DNA from: Roseimaritima ulvae
GTDB lineage: Bacteria > Planctomycetota > Planctomycetia > Pirellulales > Pirellulaceae
Assembly (NCBI RefSeq): GCF_008065135.1
Contig: NZ_CP042914.1
Coordinates: forward strand, 620,001 to 684,000
DNA: 64,000 nucleotides
Direction of reading: 5' to 3'
The translations under genes and the position numbers were made by a program. The notes under the pieces are model-generated. The model made no database searches. It worked only from the letters and a program-made list of their open reading frames with translations, and was not told the DNA's origin. Shown here one piece after another: positions 35,188 to 44,671 of the stretch (the stretch's first letter is position 1; the number at the start of each line of letters is the position of its first letter).

Positions 35188-36222
35188 GTGAAATTGGTTC
35201 CGTCCGAAAATCATGCTCAATCTCCGGACTCGGCTGCGGTGCCCCCCGCGGGAGCCGGTCCGCCGCAAGCTGCTAAGCCGTTGTCGAGCCGGGGCAAGCC
35301 GGTGGAGACGATTGTTCCGGCGGAGACGGTGGTCATTTGTACCAGTCCCAAGGCGGGCAGCGGCCGCGGGGCGGAACGGATCCCCCAGTTGGTGCAGCGT
35401 TTGGTCGACCAGGGACTGCGCGTCGTATGCAGTGATCGACTGGCCGAAATCATCGATACCGTGGCCGCCACCGATCCGGCTCGGCTGCGTGCCGTGGTGC
35501 CGGCTGGTGGCGACGGCACCATCAGCCTGATCGCTGACCGGCTGCCGATCGGGACCCCGCTGGTTCCCTTTCCGATGGGCACGGAAAATTTATTGTCACG
35601 CTATTTTGGCTTTACCAATGATCCACGGGCCGCGGTTCGCACGATCCTCTCCGGCCGCCTGAGCCGCTGGGACGCTGGCCGAGCCAATGGCAGGCTGTTT
35701 TTGGTAATGGTCAGTTGCGGATGGGATGCGGAGGTGGTCCGCGCGATGCATCTGACGCGGCGGGGGCACATCGGGCGGCTGAGTTATGCCAAACCGATTG
35801 TCCACGCGGTGCGTAAATACCATTATCCCCCGATCATGGTGCGAGCCTCCGAGGAGGATGCCGAGGGATCAAGCTTCGAGTGTCGCGGCGCGTTGATGTT
35901 TAATCTGCCCTGTTACGGGGGCGGTTTGAAGATCGAACCGGATGCTCGGGGCGATGATGGGCTGTTGGATCTGTGCGCATTGCAGTACGGTTCGACTTTG
36001 TCGACCCTGCGGTATGTGGCGGGGGTCTTTTCAGGGCGGCACCGAACCTGGAAAGATTTTCGCCGACAACGTGCCCGCCGGTGGTACCTGTCCAGCCCGT
36101 CGCGGGTGTCCTATCAAATCGATGGGGACTACGGCGGACGGCTGCCGCTGGACGTGGAGTGTTTGCCGGACCGATTAACATTACGAATTCCGCCTCCTGC
36201 ACCAGACCGAAACTGGAGTTAG
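35188..36222 (+). CDS. Diacylglycerol/sphingosine-kinase-like lipid kinase
   Basis: A 344-residue DAGK-catalytic-domain protein that probably phosphorylates a lipid such as diacylglycerol. The nucleotide motif is [10 protein letters not shown] (GGDGT at 107-111), with SPKAGSGRG (53-61) in place of the family NPxSGxG. The C-terminal beta domain has [44 protein letters not shown] and YQIDGDYGG, all typical. The first 40 residues are Pro/Ala-rich and disordered. The start is a GTG at 35188 with ATAGG upstream. The stop touches the ribosome-binding site of kdsA, so the pair is coupled. Confidence 0.9.
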   Translation: MKLVPSENHAQSPDSAAVPPAGAGPPQAAKPLSSRGKPVETIVPAETVVICTSPKAGSGRGAERIPQLVQRLVDQGLRVVCSDRLAEIIDTVAATDPARLRAVVPAGGDGTISLIADRLPIGTPLVPFPMGTENLLSRYFGFTNDPRAAVRTILSGRLSRWDAGRANGRLFLVMVSCGWDAEVVRAMHLTRRGHIGRLSYAKPIVHAVRKYHYPPIMVRASEEDAEGSSFECRGALMFNLPCYGGGLKIEPDARGDDGLLDLCALQYGSTLSTLRYVAGVFSGRHRTWKDFRRQRARRWYLSSPSRVSYQIDGDYGGRLPLDVECLPDRLTLRIPPPAPDRNWS

Positions 36223-36223
36223 C

Positions 36224-37105
36224 TTGTCTGAAACAGGTTCCTCAACCGACCCCTCGCCCCCGTCCACTCCGGTCTCCTTCGCTCCGGTGCCCATCGGCCC
36301 CTATCGCTGTGGGCCGGGGCAGCCGCTGTTGCTGATCGCCGGACCCTGCGTTTTGGAAACGCTCGACCGGGCCTTGGAAATCGCCGAACCACTGCGGGCG
36401 TTGTCCGAGCGAGCGGATGTGAACGTGGTGTTTAAGGCTTCGTTCGACAAAGCCAATCGCACCAGTCTGACGGCTCGCCGCGGTCCGGGGCTGGAGGAAG
36501 GCCTGCGGATGCTCGAACAGGTCACCGCCGCGACCGGGCTGCCGACGACCACAGACATCCACCTGCCCGAACAAGCGGCCGCGGCCGCCGAGGTCTGTAG
36601 CTTGTTGCAGATCCCCGCCTTCCTGGCGCGGCAGACCGACCTGTTGCTCGCCGCCGCGGCGACCGGATGCCCGGTGAATGTGAAGAAGGGCCAGTTTATG
36701 TCGCCCGATGACATGCGTTATGTGGTCGAAAAATTAACCAACAGCGATGCCGCGGGCGTGCTGCTGTGTGAACGCGGCACGTTTTTTGGCTATGGCCGAT
36801 TGGTCAACGACATGCAGTCGTTGCCCTTGATGCGGTCCTTGGGCGTGCCGGTGGTGTTCGACGCCACGCACAGCGTGCAACGACCCGGCGGCTTGGGCGG
36901 CGCCACCGGGGGCAACCGCGAAATGGTGGAACCGCTGGCCCGCGCGGCCGTCGCCATCGGCGTCGACGCTTTATTCTTTGAAACCCATCCCGACCCTGCC
37001 AGCTCGCCCAGCGATGGACCCAACATGATCCCGCTCGCTCAGTTTCCCGGACTTGTCGATCGACTGCTCCGGCTCCGCGTCGTCGTCGAGGAGCTCGATC
37101 GATGA
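36224..37105 (+). CDS. kdsA: 3-deoxy-8-phosphooctulonate synthase, metal-dependent type
   Basis: It condenses phosphoenolpyruvate with arabinose-5-phosphate to make Kdo-8-phosphate for LPS. Motifs are [73 protein letters not shown] and FFETHPDP. Cys42 in AGPC, where E. coli has Asn, marks the metal-dependent class (as in Aquifex). The start is a TTG at 36224 with GGAG six bases upstream; the first 20 residues are a disordered extension. The TGA overlaps the next gene's ATG (ATGA). Confidence 0.95.
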   Translation: MSETGSSTDPSPPSTPVSFAPVPIGPYRCGPGQPLLLIAGPCVLETLDRALEIAEPLRALSERADVNVVFKASFDKANRTSLTARRGPGLEEGLRMLEQVTAATGLPTTTDIHLPEQAAAAAEVCSLLQIPAFLARQTDLLLAAAATGCPVNVKKGQFMSPDDMRYVVEKLTNSDAAGVLLCERGTFFGYGRLVNDMQSLPLMRSLGVPVVFDATHSVQRPGGLGGATGGNREMVEPLARAAVAIGVDALFFETHPDPASSPSDGPNMIPLAQFPGLVDRLLRLRVVVEELDR

Positions 37106-39036
37106 ATGTTCGAAATCAGAACCGCAGCACCGCCGTCCCGCCACCCGTAGCTACGCTCGCCAGAGCGTGGGCCCGCCGCGCCGCCGTAGCTACGCTCGCC
37201 AGAGCGTGGGACAGCCGCGCCACCGTAGCTACGCTCGCCAGAGCGTGGGTCAGCCGCACCGCCGTAGCTACGCTCGCCAGAGCGTGGGAGTCCCACCGTC
37301 TGGCGACGGTAGCTACGAAGAAGACGGTAGCTACGAAGAACGCGACCGCTCTGTTGACGCTGTTGCTGATCGGTTTATTGACTGGTTGTGACAGCGACCG
37401 TGAACAGCTGCGGCAGATTCAAGTCCGTCAGCAGCGACGTGTCGAAGCGGCTACCACGGTGGATCATCTCCGTGAGTCGCACGCTCTGTTCACACGTTTG
37501 GGGGAGTCGGACTTGGAAGCCGCCTCGCGGCAGATCAATTATCACCTCAACGCATGGCGCGAGCAGCAACCGGTGGAGAGCGTCGAGCCGCCGCGGGAGT
37601 TGTTGGCCAGTTGGCGGCGGTTGCTGCCCACCGACGACGCCGTTCAAGCGATCTCACAACGTGAGTTTCAGCCCCGGGATGTGCGTCATTTCCGCTTGCA
37701 GTATTTGCTGCACAAAATCAGCAACTGGGTGCTCGACCAGCCGGTGCTGGATCCTTGGTTGCAGCAACGCGTGGAAAGCGAACAGCTGCCCGATGACCAA
37801 CAGTATCAACTGCAGGTCGCCAGCCGCTTGTTCGACTGGGTGATTCGCAATATTCAGCTGCAACCGTTGGTTCTGCAGTCGCCGGCTCCCGCAGCGCCCA
37901 AGCTGCCCGAGGGTTTGGAATTCCGTGGTGGAGGTTATCGGCAGACCAGCTGGGAAACTTTGTGGCGCGGTTCAGGCGATGTCTGGCAGCGGGCGGATCT
38001 GTTTTTACAGCTGTGTCGGCACGCCGGCTTGGATGCCTGTTTGTTGGCCCTGCCGGCCGGCGACGAAGGCGAGCCGCAACCGTGGATGTGTGGCGTCCGC
38101 GTGGGAGACCAGATCTATTTGTTCGACACTCGGTTGGGGTTGCCGGTTCCCGGACCCGACGAACAGGGCATTGCCAGCTTGGCAGAGGCACGCCAGGAAC
38201 CGAGCGTGCTGCGACGATTAAGAGTGGCCGGCGTGTTCGACTATCCCTACACGTCCAGCGACATCCAGCAGTGTGTGGCGCTGTTGAACGCCACCCCGGA
38301 ACTGCTCAGCGATCGGATGCGAGACCTGACGGCCGGGCTGACCGGCGAGCAGCGGATGAACCTGTCTCTCGATGCCGCGGCCACGGCGCAGCGACTGGAT
38401 GCGATCAGTGGTGTGGCCGGTGTGCGGTTATGGCAAGTGCCGCTGCAAGCACGAATCTATCAACAGGCCATCGAGGCTGCGCTGCGCGACAACCTGATGC
38501 TGAACCAGTGGTACTTCGCTCAGTGGGGGCTGTATGACGAACAGACACCGCTGGGTCAAGCTCGTTGGCGGCATCTGGAAGGTCGCTTCGACGATGATCT
38601 GGAACAAGGCACCGAGGGCGCGCGGGTGTTGTACATGCAACTGCGTCGTCCGGAGTTTGAATTGGCGGATTTGCAACTGGATGTCGAACTGCAGCAACTG
38701 TACGATCTGCGTCGTCAGGCCGGCGAAGATCCGCGAGACTACGAACGTCGCATCGCCGTGATGCAGGAACTGCTTCGCGCGGCCAAACGCACGGCCACCT
38801 ATTGGTTGGCGTTGATGCATGTCGACGAAGCCAATTGGAGCAGCGCCGAGAAGTGGCTCGATGGTCGCGTCTTAGAAGATCCACAAGCCGGAGCCTGGTA
38901 TCCCTCGGCACGCTACAATCTGGCTCGTACCCAAGAGCGTCTGGAAAACTGGCAACGCGCCGAACAGCTTTACAAAACCGATGGCGATCCCCAAGAACAT
39001 GGCAACCGGATCCGAGCCCGCTTGATCGGCCCCTGA
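37102..39036 (+). CDS. Lipoprotein of unknown function with repeat-encoded N-region
   Basis: The 644-residue product has a lipobox ([13 protein letters not shown], Cys96). The lipidated protein of about 549 residues is helical, with a transglutaminase-like middle ([24 protein letters not shown], then [14 protein letters not shown]) and TPR-like repeats at the end ([32 protein letters not shown]). No catalytic triad is assured. The ATG at 37102 overlaps the kdsA stop (ATGA), so this start is well supported. That start places about 77 residues before the hydrophobic core, coded by five copies of a dispersed repeat: VATLARAW four times at 13-residue spacing. No ATG, GTG or TTG lies in frame between the repeats and the core. 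The stop falls in another repeat. Confidence 0.82.
   Translation: MNVRNQNRSTAVPPPVATLARAWARRAAVATLARAWDSRATVATLARAWVSRTAVATLARAWESHRLATVATKKTVATKNATALLTLLLIGLLTGCDSDREQLRQIQVRQQRRVEAATTVDHLRESHALFTRLGESDLEAASRQINYHLNAWREQQPVESVEPPRELLASWRRLLPTDDAVQAISQREFQPRDVRHFRLQYLLHKISNWVLDQPVLDPWLQQRVESEQLPDDQQYQLQVASRLFDWVIRNIQLQPLVLQSPAPAAPKLPEGLEFRGGGYRQTSWETLWRGSGDVWQRADLFLQLCRHAGLDACLLALPAGDEGEPQPWMCGVRVGDQIYLFDTRLGLPVPGPDEQGIASLAEARQEPSVLRRLRVAGVFDYPYTSSDIQQCVALLNATPELLSDRMRDLTAGLTGEQRMNLSLDAAATAQRLDAISGVAGVRLWQVPLQARIYQQAIEAALRDNLMLNQWYFAQWGLYDEQTPLGQARWRHLEGRFDDDLEQGTEGARVLYMQLRRPEFELADLQLDVELQQLYDLRRQAGEDPRDYERRIAVMQELLRAAKRTATYWLALMHVDEANWSSAEKWLDGRVLEDPQAGAWYPSARYNLARTQERLENWQRAEQLYKTDGDPQEHGNRIRARLIGP
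37145..37317. repeat. In-frame array of five palindromic repeats inside a CDS
   Basis: Copies begin at 37145, 37184, 37223 and 37262, exactly 39 bp apart, with core GTAGCTACGCTCGCCAGAGC. A fifth, opposite-type copy lies at 37292-37317. The 39-bp spacing keeps one reading frame, giving 13-residue peptide repeats. The core is identical in all four; only the 12-13-bp spacers vary. Confidence 0.95.
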
Positions 39037-39130
39037 CGTACAGCCAACACCGTCGCCGAAGTCGCCAGACTTTGGACACCGTAGCTACCGTCGCCAGACG
39101 GTGGGTGTCAGCCTGGAAAGGCTGACGTAC
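39034..39130. repeat. Three repeat families in one 97-bp gap
   Basis: CCTGACGTAC (overlapping the lipoprotein stop), a GCCGAAGTCGCCAGACTTTG copy (39052-39076), a GTAGCTACCGTCGCCAGACG copy (39079-39105) and a hairpin GTCAGCC-TGGAAA-GGCTGAC with GTAC tail (39107-39130) occur in a row. The last type recurs at 50147-50170. Confidence 0.88.
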
Positions 39131-39155
39131 TGACCACCCGTCACGAAAGCTTACC

Positions 39156-40370
39156 GTGCAACTCTACGAAGTCCGCCAGCAACTCAACGCCCGCCCCTTG
39201 GCGGACGTCGCCGCCGCGGTGACTGCTGAACTGGATCGCTTGAATCCCGCGGTCCCCGAGGGCGATGTGGCAATCACCGTGGGCAGTCGTGGAATCCGCA
39301 ACCTGCCGACCATCATCCACGCCTGTGGGCAATGGTTAAAGCAACGCGGTGCCAGCCCCTTCATTGTGCCGGCCATGGGATCGCACAACGGCGCCACGGC
39401 GGTCGGTCAGCGGGAGATGATCGAATCGTTGGGCGTAACCGAAGCGGCTATGGAAATGCCGATCCGCGCCAGTATGGAGGTGGTCCGGCTGGCCGACGTT
39501 TCCTCCGGTTCGGTGTATATGGATCGCTACTGCTACGAAGCGGAAGGTGTGTTGGTCGTGAATCGGATCAAATTGCACACCTGTTTTTCGGGGCCGGTGC
39601 AAAGCGGTTTGACCAAAATGATGGTCGTCGGGATGGGCAAAATCCGCTCGGCCGAGACCTTTCATTCCACGCCGACGCCGCAGATGAAAGACATGCTGCT
39701 GGAAATGGGCCAGTGCGTCATCGACAGCGGCAAAATCTTAGCCGGGTTGGCGATCCTGGAAGACGGCAACGATGACACGGCCGAATTGCACGCCGTCGCC
39801 GCGAAGCAGATCCTGAGCCGCGAACCGGAACTGCTGCAGCGGCATCGCGAGTACTTCCCTACCCTGCCGGTCGATCAATTAAACGTGTTGGTCGTCGATT
39901 CGATCGGCAAGACCTACAGCGGTACCGGGATGGATACCAACGTCATCGGTCGTCGCGGCGTGCAGGGATTGGAGGACGTGACGCGACCGCAGATCCGCGT
40001 CATCGCCGCGCTCGAACTGTCGGCTGCTTCGCGAGGCAACGCCATCGGCGTCGGGCTGGCGGACTTTATTACCCAATCGCTACGCGACGCCATCGACGAG
40101 CAGAAAACGATGCTCAACGTGCTGACCACCGGTGAAATGTCGCGGGGAAAAATTCCCGCTACGATGCCCGATGACGAATCTTTGATTGACACCATTCGCG
40201 GGCGATTTGGCGAACAGGGGTGGATGTTTATCCCCAACACGCTGTGTTTGGATAGACTGTACGTAACCGAGGACTTGTGCGAGCCGCTGCGCCGTCATCC
40301 TCGCTGCAGCGTCGCCAGCGAGCCGGTCGAATGCCGGTTTGCCGATGGCCGTTTACAGCTATTTTCCTGA
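39156..40370 (+). CDS. LarA-like (DUF2088) protein
   Basis: A 404-residue protein related to the nickel-pincer lactate racemase family. Visible features are VGSRGIRNLPTIIHACGQWL, PAMGSHNGATAVGQREMIESLG (similar to the GxHRxMT region), and VVNRIKLHTCFSGPVQSGLTKMMVVGMGK. The last keeps Lys and His residues suited to cofactor binding. No LarB/C/E-like maturation gene is in the window, so whether it binds the pincer cofactor is unclear. The start is a GTG at 39156, 26 bases after a hairpin repeat. It is followed by moaA with 22 bases between. Reaction unknown; a 2-hydroxyacid epimerase is the family expectation. Confidence 0.78.
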   Translation: MQLYEVRQQLNARPLADVAAAVTAELDRLNPAVPEGDVAITVGSRGIRNLPTIIHACGQWLKQRGASPFIVPAMGSHNGATAVGQREMIESLGVTEAAMEMPIRASMEVVRLADVSSGSVYMDRYCYEAEGVLVVNRIKLHTCFSGPVQSGLTKMMVVGMGKIRSAETFHSTPTPQMKDMLLEMGQCVIDSGKILAGLAILEDGNDDTAELHAVAAKQILSREPELLQRHREYFPTLPVDQLNVLVVDSIGKTYSGTGMDTNVIGRRGVQGLEDVTRPQIRVIAALELSAASRGNAIGVGLADFITQSLRDAIDEQKTMLNVLTTGEMSRGKIPATMPDDESLIDTIRGRFGEQGWMFIPNTLCLDRLYVTEDLCEPLRRHPRCSVASEPVECRFADGRLQLFS

Positions 40371-40392
40371 GTCGAATGAATCGCGAAATCGA

Positions 40393-41439
40393 ATGCATCA
40401 CGGGCCCGACTTTCCGACCGACCCCCCTGCTGCCCCAGCTGATGCGGGCGAACCGCGGTTGATCGATTCGCTGGGCCGATCCCATCACAGCTTGCGGATC
40501 AGCGTGACCGATCGCTGCAATATCCGCTGCTTCTACTGCATGCCGGCCGAAAACGTCCAGTTCTTACCGAAGACCGAGATCTTGTCGTTTGAAGAGATTC
40601 ACCGCCTGGTGTCGTTGCTGGCCGGCGTGGGAATTCGCAACCTTCGGCTGACCGGTGGCGAACCGCTGGTTCGCAAAGACCTGCCCGATTTGGTCCGCCT
40701 GTTGGCCCGCGTCCCGGGGATCGAAGACATCGCCTTGACGACCAATGGGATGTTGCTGCAGCCGCAAGCCATGGAGTTGCGAGCGGCGGGGCTGCGGCGG
40801 GTGAACATCAGCTTGGATACGCTGCACGAAGCCACGTTCGAAAAAATTAGTCGCCGGCAGGGACTCGATCGCGTGATCGCAGGAATCGATGCCGCCACGG
40901 CAGCCGGTTTTGATGAAGTGCGTTTGAACGCGCTGGCGATTCGCGGTGTGGTCGAACAGGAAGCCGTGTCGTTGGTCGAGTTCGCCTCGGCGCGGCAGCT
41001 GACAATGCGGTTCATCGAATTCATGCCGCTCGACGCCGACCGCCGCTGGGATTCGCAACAAGTTCTCTCGGGCGACGAATTGCTGCGGATGTTGGAGCAG
41101 CATTTCGGACCCGCCAAGCCGCTGGGCCGGCAGACCGCAGCTCAGCCAGCCAGCGACTACGGCTTCGCCGGCGGTCAACGTGTGGGACTGATCCGCCCCG
41201 TCACCGCGCCGTTTTGCGGCGCCTGCGATCGTTTGCGGTTAACGGCCGAAGGCGGATTGCGGAACTGTTTGTTTTCGCAGCAACAGTGGTCGCTGCGTGA
41301 ACCGCTGCGCTGCGGCGGCAGCGATCAAGAGATTCTTCGATTGGTGCGGTCCTGTGTGGCGGCCAAGCAACCCGGGCATCTGATCGACCAACCCGGCTTC
41401 GAACAACCCGACCGAGCGATGTACCAGATCGGCGGTTGA
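40393..41439 (+). CDS. moaA: GTP 3',8-cyclase (molybdenum cofactor synthesis)
   Basis: This radical SAM enzyme starts molybdopterin synthesis from GTP. The N-terminal cluster is CNIRCFYC (Cys42, 46, 49), with SAM motif LTGGEPLVRKD and TTNGMLL. The second cluster is CGAC...GGLRNC (Cys275, 278, 292) and the C-terminus ends in the required Gly-Gly (IGG). The start is chosen at 40393 (MHHGPDF); an ATG at 40339 would overlap the LarA-like gene and add 18 residues. No other moa gene is adjacent. A MOSC protein follows on the opposite strand. Confidence 0.95.
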   Translation: MHHGPDFPTDPPAAPADAGEPRLIDSLGRSHHSLRISVTDRCNIRCFYCMPAENVQFLPKTEILSFEEIHRLVSLLAGVGIRNLRLTGGEPLVRKDLPDLVRLLARVPGIEDIALTTNGMLLQPQAMELRAAGLRRVNISLDTLHEATFEKISRRQGLDRVIAGIDAATAAGFDEVRLNALAIRGVVEQEAVSLVEFASARQLTMRFIEFMPLDADRRWDSQQVLSGDELLRMLEQHFGPAKPLGRQTAAQPASDYGFAGGQRVGLIRPVTAPFCGACDRLRLTAEGGLRNCLFSQQQWSLREPLRCGGSDQEILRLVRSCVAAKQPGHLIDQPGFEQPDRAMYQIGG

Positions 41440-41453
41440 TGGGTCTGGCGGGA

Positions 41454-41640
41454 AAGGGCGGAAAGGACATAAAGGACCAAAAGGACTGGAGCTGCCGTCT
41501 CTTTGGTCCTTTATGTCCCTTTCGTCCTCCCTTCACCCTTCACCCTTCACCCTTCACCCTTCACCCTTCACCCTTCACCCTTCTCCCTTCTCCCTTCTCC
41601 CTTCTCCCTTCTCTCTTCACCCTTCACCCCCTACCCTTCC
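41454..41640. repeat. GGACAAAAGGAC-type inverted repeat followed by CCCTTCA/CCCTTCT heptamers
   Basis: An inverted pair with arms GGACATAAAGGACCAAA (41464-41480) and TTTGGTCCTTTATGTCC (41502-41518) is followed by about fourteen heptamers at 41529-41640, first CCCTTCA then CCCTTCT. The heptamer block overlaps the stop and last codons of the minus-strand MOSC gene. Related GGGACxAAAGG repeats are at 42345-42390 and 56608-56690. Confidence 0.9.
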
Positions 41641-42308
41641 AGTCGCTTCTGGGGATCGACTTCCGCGTTTCTTGCGGCCCGATTATTGAGGGTTTCCTTC
41701 CAGCTGGGAGACAGCGTGGGCACGGCGGCCAGCGCCGCCGCTGCATCGTGATTACGTTTATCGTGATGCATCACGTGGTTGGCCACGGCGACCGTCCAGT
41801 CGGGCTCGCTGCGCTCGGCCAGCGTGATCGGCATGCCGGCTTCCACTTGGCCTTCACGCAGCACGCGAAAGTACCAGCCCGTGCGTCCGGTCTGTTGGAC
41901 TTGTAACGCCAGATCTTTAACCTGCCAACGGCGAGCCAGTTTCCAGCAGGGTTGCCGCGGCTGGGAGACTTGCACCAGGACCTCGCCCACGGCCCATACG
42001 TCGCCGATGCAAACGTCTGTTTCGGTCAGGCCGGCGACGGTAAAGTTTTCGCCGAAGCTGCCCCAGGGGAACTCGGCCAGCTCCAGCGTGTCGTGCCAAT
42101 ACGGATAATGGTCGGCGGGGTACACGCAGACGGCTTTGTGCGGTCCGCCGTGATGTTCCGTGTCCGCCTGACCATCGCCCGCCAGATTCGTGCTGCCCAA
42201 CCACAAAGGCTCGACCACCGGGGCTTTGATGAAACCGCTGGACCAGGGTTTTTCTTGGTCAATCGTTTGCGGCATGCCGACGGTGATGGAGACGATCTGG
42301 GCGGGCAT
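41631..42308 (-). CDS. MOSC-domain protein (YiiM-like)
   Basis: A 225-residue MOSC-domain protein. The core has DGQADTEHHGGPHKAVCVYPADHYPYW, GSFGENFTVAGLTETDVCIGDVW and VSQPRQPCWKLARRW. The conserved Cys in QPCWKL is the expected Mo- or sulfur-carrying residue. YiiM homologues reduce N-hydroxylated compounds using molybdenum cofactor, which fits the neighbouring moaA. A 3-alpha domain follows (MHHDKRNHDAAAALAAVPTLSPSWKETL). The ATG at 42308 is chosen because upstream in-frame codons are GGGACxAAAGG repeat. The C-terminus runs into the heptamer array. Confidence 0.9.
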   Translation of the reverse strand: MPAQIVSITVGMPQTIDQEKPWSSGFIKAPVVEPLWLGSTNLAGDGQADTEHHGGPHKAVCVYPADHYPYWHDTLELAEFPWGSFGENFTVAGLTETDVCIGDVWAVGEVLVQVSQPRQPCWKLARRWQVKDLALQVQQTGRTGWYFRVLREGQVEAGMPITLAERSEPDWTVAVANHVMHHDKRNHDAAAALAAVPTLSPSWKETLNNRAARNAEVDPQKRLEG

Positions 42309-42344
42309 TGGCGGGGCTCCAAGGGCAGAGGCAGGGGTAAGAGC

Positions 42345-42390
42345 AAAGGTAAGGGACGAAAGGGACCAAAGCGACGAAAAGGACATTCTA
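42345..42390. repeat. AAGGGACGAAAGGGACCAAAG-type degenerate repeat
   Basis: This short purine-rich repeat lies upstream of the MOSC gene. It is related to the arms at 41454-41528 and the copy at 56608-56690. Confidence 0.7.
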
Positions 42391-42457
42391 CCGCATTCCG
42401 ATCCCAACTCCTTCACTCCTCCACTGCCTACACGGGCGGGGGACCCCTGCTACGGTT

Positions 42458-43780
42458 CTACTCCCCCAGCGTTCGGATCCAGATATTCCGGTAGCGTACC
42501 GGGGCGCCGTGGTCTTGCAGTTGCAGCGGCGCGGCGGGAGGACCGGCGGTGTACTGGGGCGCTTGCATCGTTTCAGCAGAACCCAGTAGTTCGCGGTGGT
42601 GATGGACCAGCACGCCGTTGTGAAACAGCGTCAGGTAAGCGGAACGCAGCAGTTTGCCTTCGAGGTCGAACTGCGGGGCTTCGAAGACGATGTCGTAGAC
42701 CTGCCACTGTCCGGGTTGGCGAGCCGCGTTGACCAGCGGCGGGTATTGGCCGTACACCGCGGCGGCTTGTCCGTCGGCGTAGGTGCGGTTGTTAAACGAA
42801 TCCAAAATCTGGACTTCGTACTTGCCCATCAACAGGATACCGCTGTCGCCGCGTTCCTGGCTATTGCCCTGGACCTGCTGAGGAGCGGCCCATTCGACGT
42901 GCAGTTGGCAACTGCCATAGCTTTCGATCGTCCGCAGCGAGCCGCTGTTGGGCAGAACTTCGGCAGACCCATCGACCCATTTCCACTGCGGCACTCGCAG
43001 GTCCGCGTCGCCGTCCGGGCCTTGATGCGCCCAGTGCGATAGTTTGACTTGCTCGCCGAGCAATACCGTGGCGTCGCTGGGCGCCGTGCCCGGTTGCTCG
43101 TAGGTGCTCAGCGCTCCCGGCTCGATCGCTCGCGGACGAGGTCGCAGCACGTCATGCACGCGCCAGGGTTGTCCCGGCAGCATCGGCGTGTTGGTGTACC
43201 CGACCACCGGCAACCGCACGGGGCCCTCGGGTTTTGGTTTTGGCTTTGGTTCCGGCTTTGGCTCAGGCTTTGGCTCAGGCTTGGGTTCAGGCTTGGGTTC
43301 AGGCTTGGGCTCAGGCTTGGGTTCAGGCTTGGGCTCAGGCTTGGGTTCTGGTTTGGGTTCCGGCTTAGGCTCCGGCTTAGGCTCTGGCTTTGGCTCAGGC
43401 TTTGGCTCAGGCTTTGGCTCAGGCTTGGGCTCAGGCTTGGGCTCAGGCTTGGGCTCAGGCTTGGGCTCAGGCTTGGGCTCAGGCTTGGGCTCTGGTTTGG
43501 GCTCTGGTTTGGGTTCTGGTTTGGGTTCTGGTTTGGGTTCCGGCTTAGGCTCTGGCTTAGGGTCCGGTTTGGGGTCCGGTTTGGGGTCCGGTTTGGGTTC
43601 CGGTTTGGGTTCCGGCTTGGGCTGTTCGGTTTCGGGGGGCTGTGGTTTGGCTTCGGCTTCGGCGGGGGCGTCAGCGGCGGGGGGCGTTTCCGGCGCGGCA
43701 TCTTGAGCCCTGGCCGGGGAGGAGGCGATCAGGCACAGCGTGCTGATGGACAAAAAAATGCGAAAGGTGGTAGGATTCAT
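42458..43780 (-). CDS. Exported DUF1080 (3-keto-disaccharide hydrolase-like) protein with Pro-Lys-Pro-Glu stalk
   Basis: The 440-residue protein starts at an ATG at 43780 with signal peptide [25 protein letters not shown]. An Ala/Pro/Glu-rich segment is followed by about 33 consecutive PKPE/PKPD tetrapeptides, then a DUF1080 beta-jellyroll ([66 protein letters not shown]). DUF1080 proteins are numerous in planctomycetes and likely act on carbohydrates; catalysis is proven for few. The charged Pro-rich stalk resembles the periplasm-spanning stalk of TonB and may project the domain. Confidence 0.88.
   Translation of the reverse strand: MNPTTFRIFLSISTLCLIASSPARAQDAAPETPPAADAPAEAEAKPQPPETEQPKPEPKPEPKPDPKPDPKPDPKPEPKPEPKPEPKPEPKPEPKPEPKPEPKPEPKPEPKPEPKPEPKPEPKPEPKPEPKPEPKPEPKPEPKPEPKPEPKPEPKPEPKPEPKPEPKPEPKPEPKPEPKPKPKPEGPVRLPVVGYTNTPMLPGQPWRVHDVLRPRPRAIEPGALSTYEQPGTAPSDATVLLGEQVKLSHWAHQGPDGDADLRVPQWKWVDGSAEVLPNSGSLRTIESYGSCQLHVEWAAPQQVQGNSQERGDSGILLMGKYEVQILDSFNNRTYADGQAAAVYGQYPPLVNAARQPGQWQVYDIVFEAPQFDLEGKLLRSAYLTLFHNGVLVHHHRELLGSAETMQAPQYTAGPPAAPLQLQDHGAPVRYRNIWIRTLGE
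43227..43622. repeat. 12-bp coding tandem repeat, about 33 units
   Basis: The plus strand reads GGTTCAGGCTTG-like units, coding on the minus strand for PKPE/PKPD. Codon third positions vary in patches (GGTTCAGGCTTG, GGCTCAGGCTTT, GGTTCCGGTTTG), showing block duplications. It is liable to length change by slippage or unequal recombination. Confidence 0.95.
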
Positions 43781-43823
43781 GTAGATTCCGTGGTCGATAG
43801 ATTTGGCGTTTCGGCTTGCCACC

Positions 43824-44558
43824 ATGGGCGTCGGTAAGCGAGCGATTCATTGTAGTTACGGGAGCCGCGTTTTGGCTTGGTTTCGCATTTTCTTGGCGGC
43901 TGCGAGCGTGCTATTTTGGCATGGATGGGGTGGCTCGTGGGCGGCCGGCGAAGAGCCATTCGCGGTCCGGGCTGTAGGCCCCGATGGCCAGGCAATCAGC
44001 TTGCCTGCGGCTCCTGAGTCGATAGCGAATTTGCTTAAGGCGGGGAACGTGTCCTTTTCGTTTTACGACCCGGCTCAGCAGCGGCGGCGGTATGCGGGCG
44101 AGACCAAGTTGGATCTCCGCTACGACTACCGCACCACGACTCGTTGGGAGCTGCACCGAGAGGGCGGCTCGCAAATCGTCACGGTACGCCCCCGGTTCCA
44201 CCACATCTCTTTAAGCCGTCGGCACACCGTGCTGCTGCCGTTGCGGATGGTCGGCGAACAATTTTATTCGCGTCCACTGGTGCAGCATGAAATGGACCAC
44301 GTTCGGATCAGTACGAACCCGGCGTTTGATAAGCAGTTTCAGCGTTGGCTTGAAACCGAGATGCGGGTCATTCGGCTGACGTTGCCTTCCGGCCAAACCT
44401 TGAATAATCAATGGGTGCAAGCGCAAATCAAAGCCGCCACCAAGCAGCGGTTTGACCGCATGTTGGAATTGATCCAGATCCGTTACCAGGAGCTGGACCG
44501 GGTCACCGACCACGGCATGGAGCCGTTGCCGAAAGAATTTTTCATGCATAAATCGTAG
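43824..44558 (+). CDS. Secreted or anchored protein with HExxH motif (DUF922-like)
   Basis: A 244-residue protein with an N-terminal hydrophobic segment ([20 protein letters not shown]) likely to direct export. The C-terminal half contains [12 protein letters not shown], an HExxH motif (His155, Glu156, His159), followed by a helical tail. The layout resembles DUF922 putative zinc peptidases, in which a strand-rich domain precedes HExxH. The start is uncertain (TTG 43803 or ATG 43824). It is divergent from the DUF1080 gene. Peptidase activity is inferred only from the motif. Confidence 0.72.
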   Translation: MGVGKRAIHCSYGSRVLAWFRIFLAAASVLFWHGWGGSWAAGEEPFAVRAVGPDGQAISLPAAPESIANLLKAGNVSFSFYDPAQQRRRYAGETKLDLRYDYRTTTRWELHREGGSQIVTVRPRFHHISLSRRHTVLLPLRMVGEQFYSRPLVQHEMDHVRISTNPAFDKQFQRWLETEMRVIRLTLPSGQTLNNQWVQAQIKAATKQRFDRMLELIQIRYQELDRVTDHGMEPLPKEFFMHKS

Positions 44559-44671
44559 CCGTTGCGGGCTGAAAGCCTGGGTGGCCCCCTGTTTGGCGAC
44601 GCGATTGATTGACTTTTGCGCAAATGCCCAGTAGCGTAGAGGCAATCGACTCTTCTTCTCATCCGTGAAAC

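Noticed and set aside
43049-43837. Open frames opposite the PKPE stalk rich in Gly-Phe or Leu-Arg
   Set aside because: They are simple translations of the 12-bp repeat in other frames, while the minus-strand frame has a signal peptide and a DUF1080 domain.
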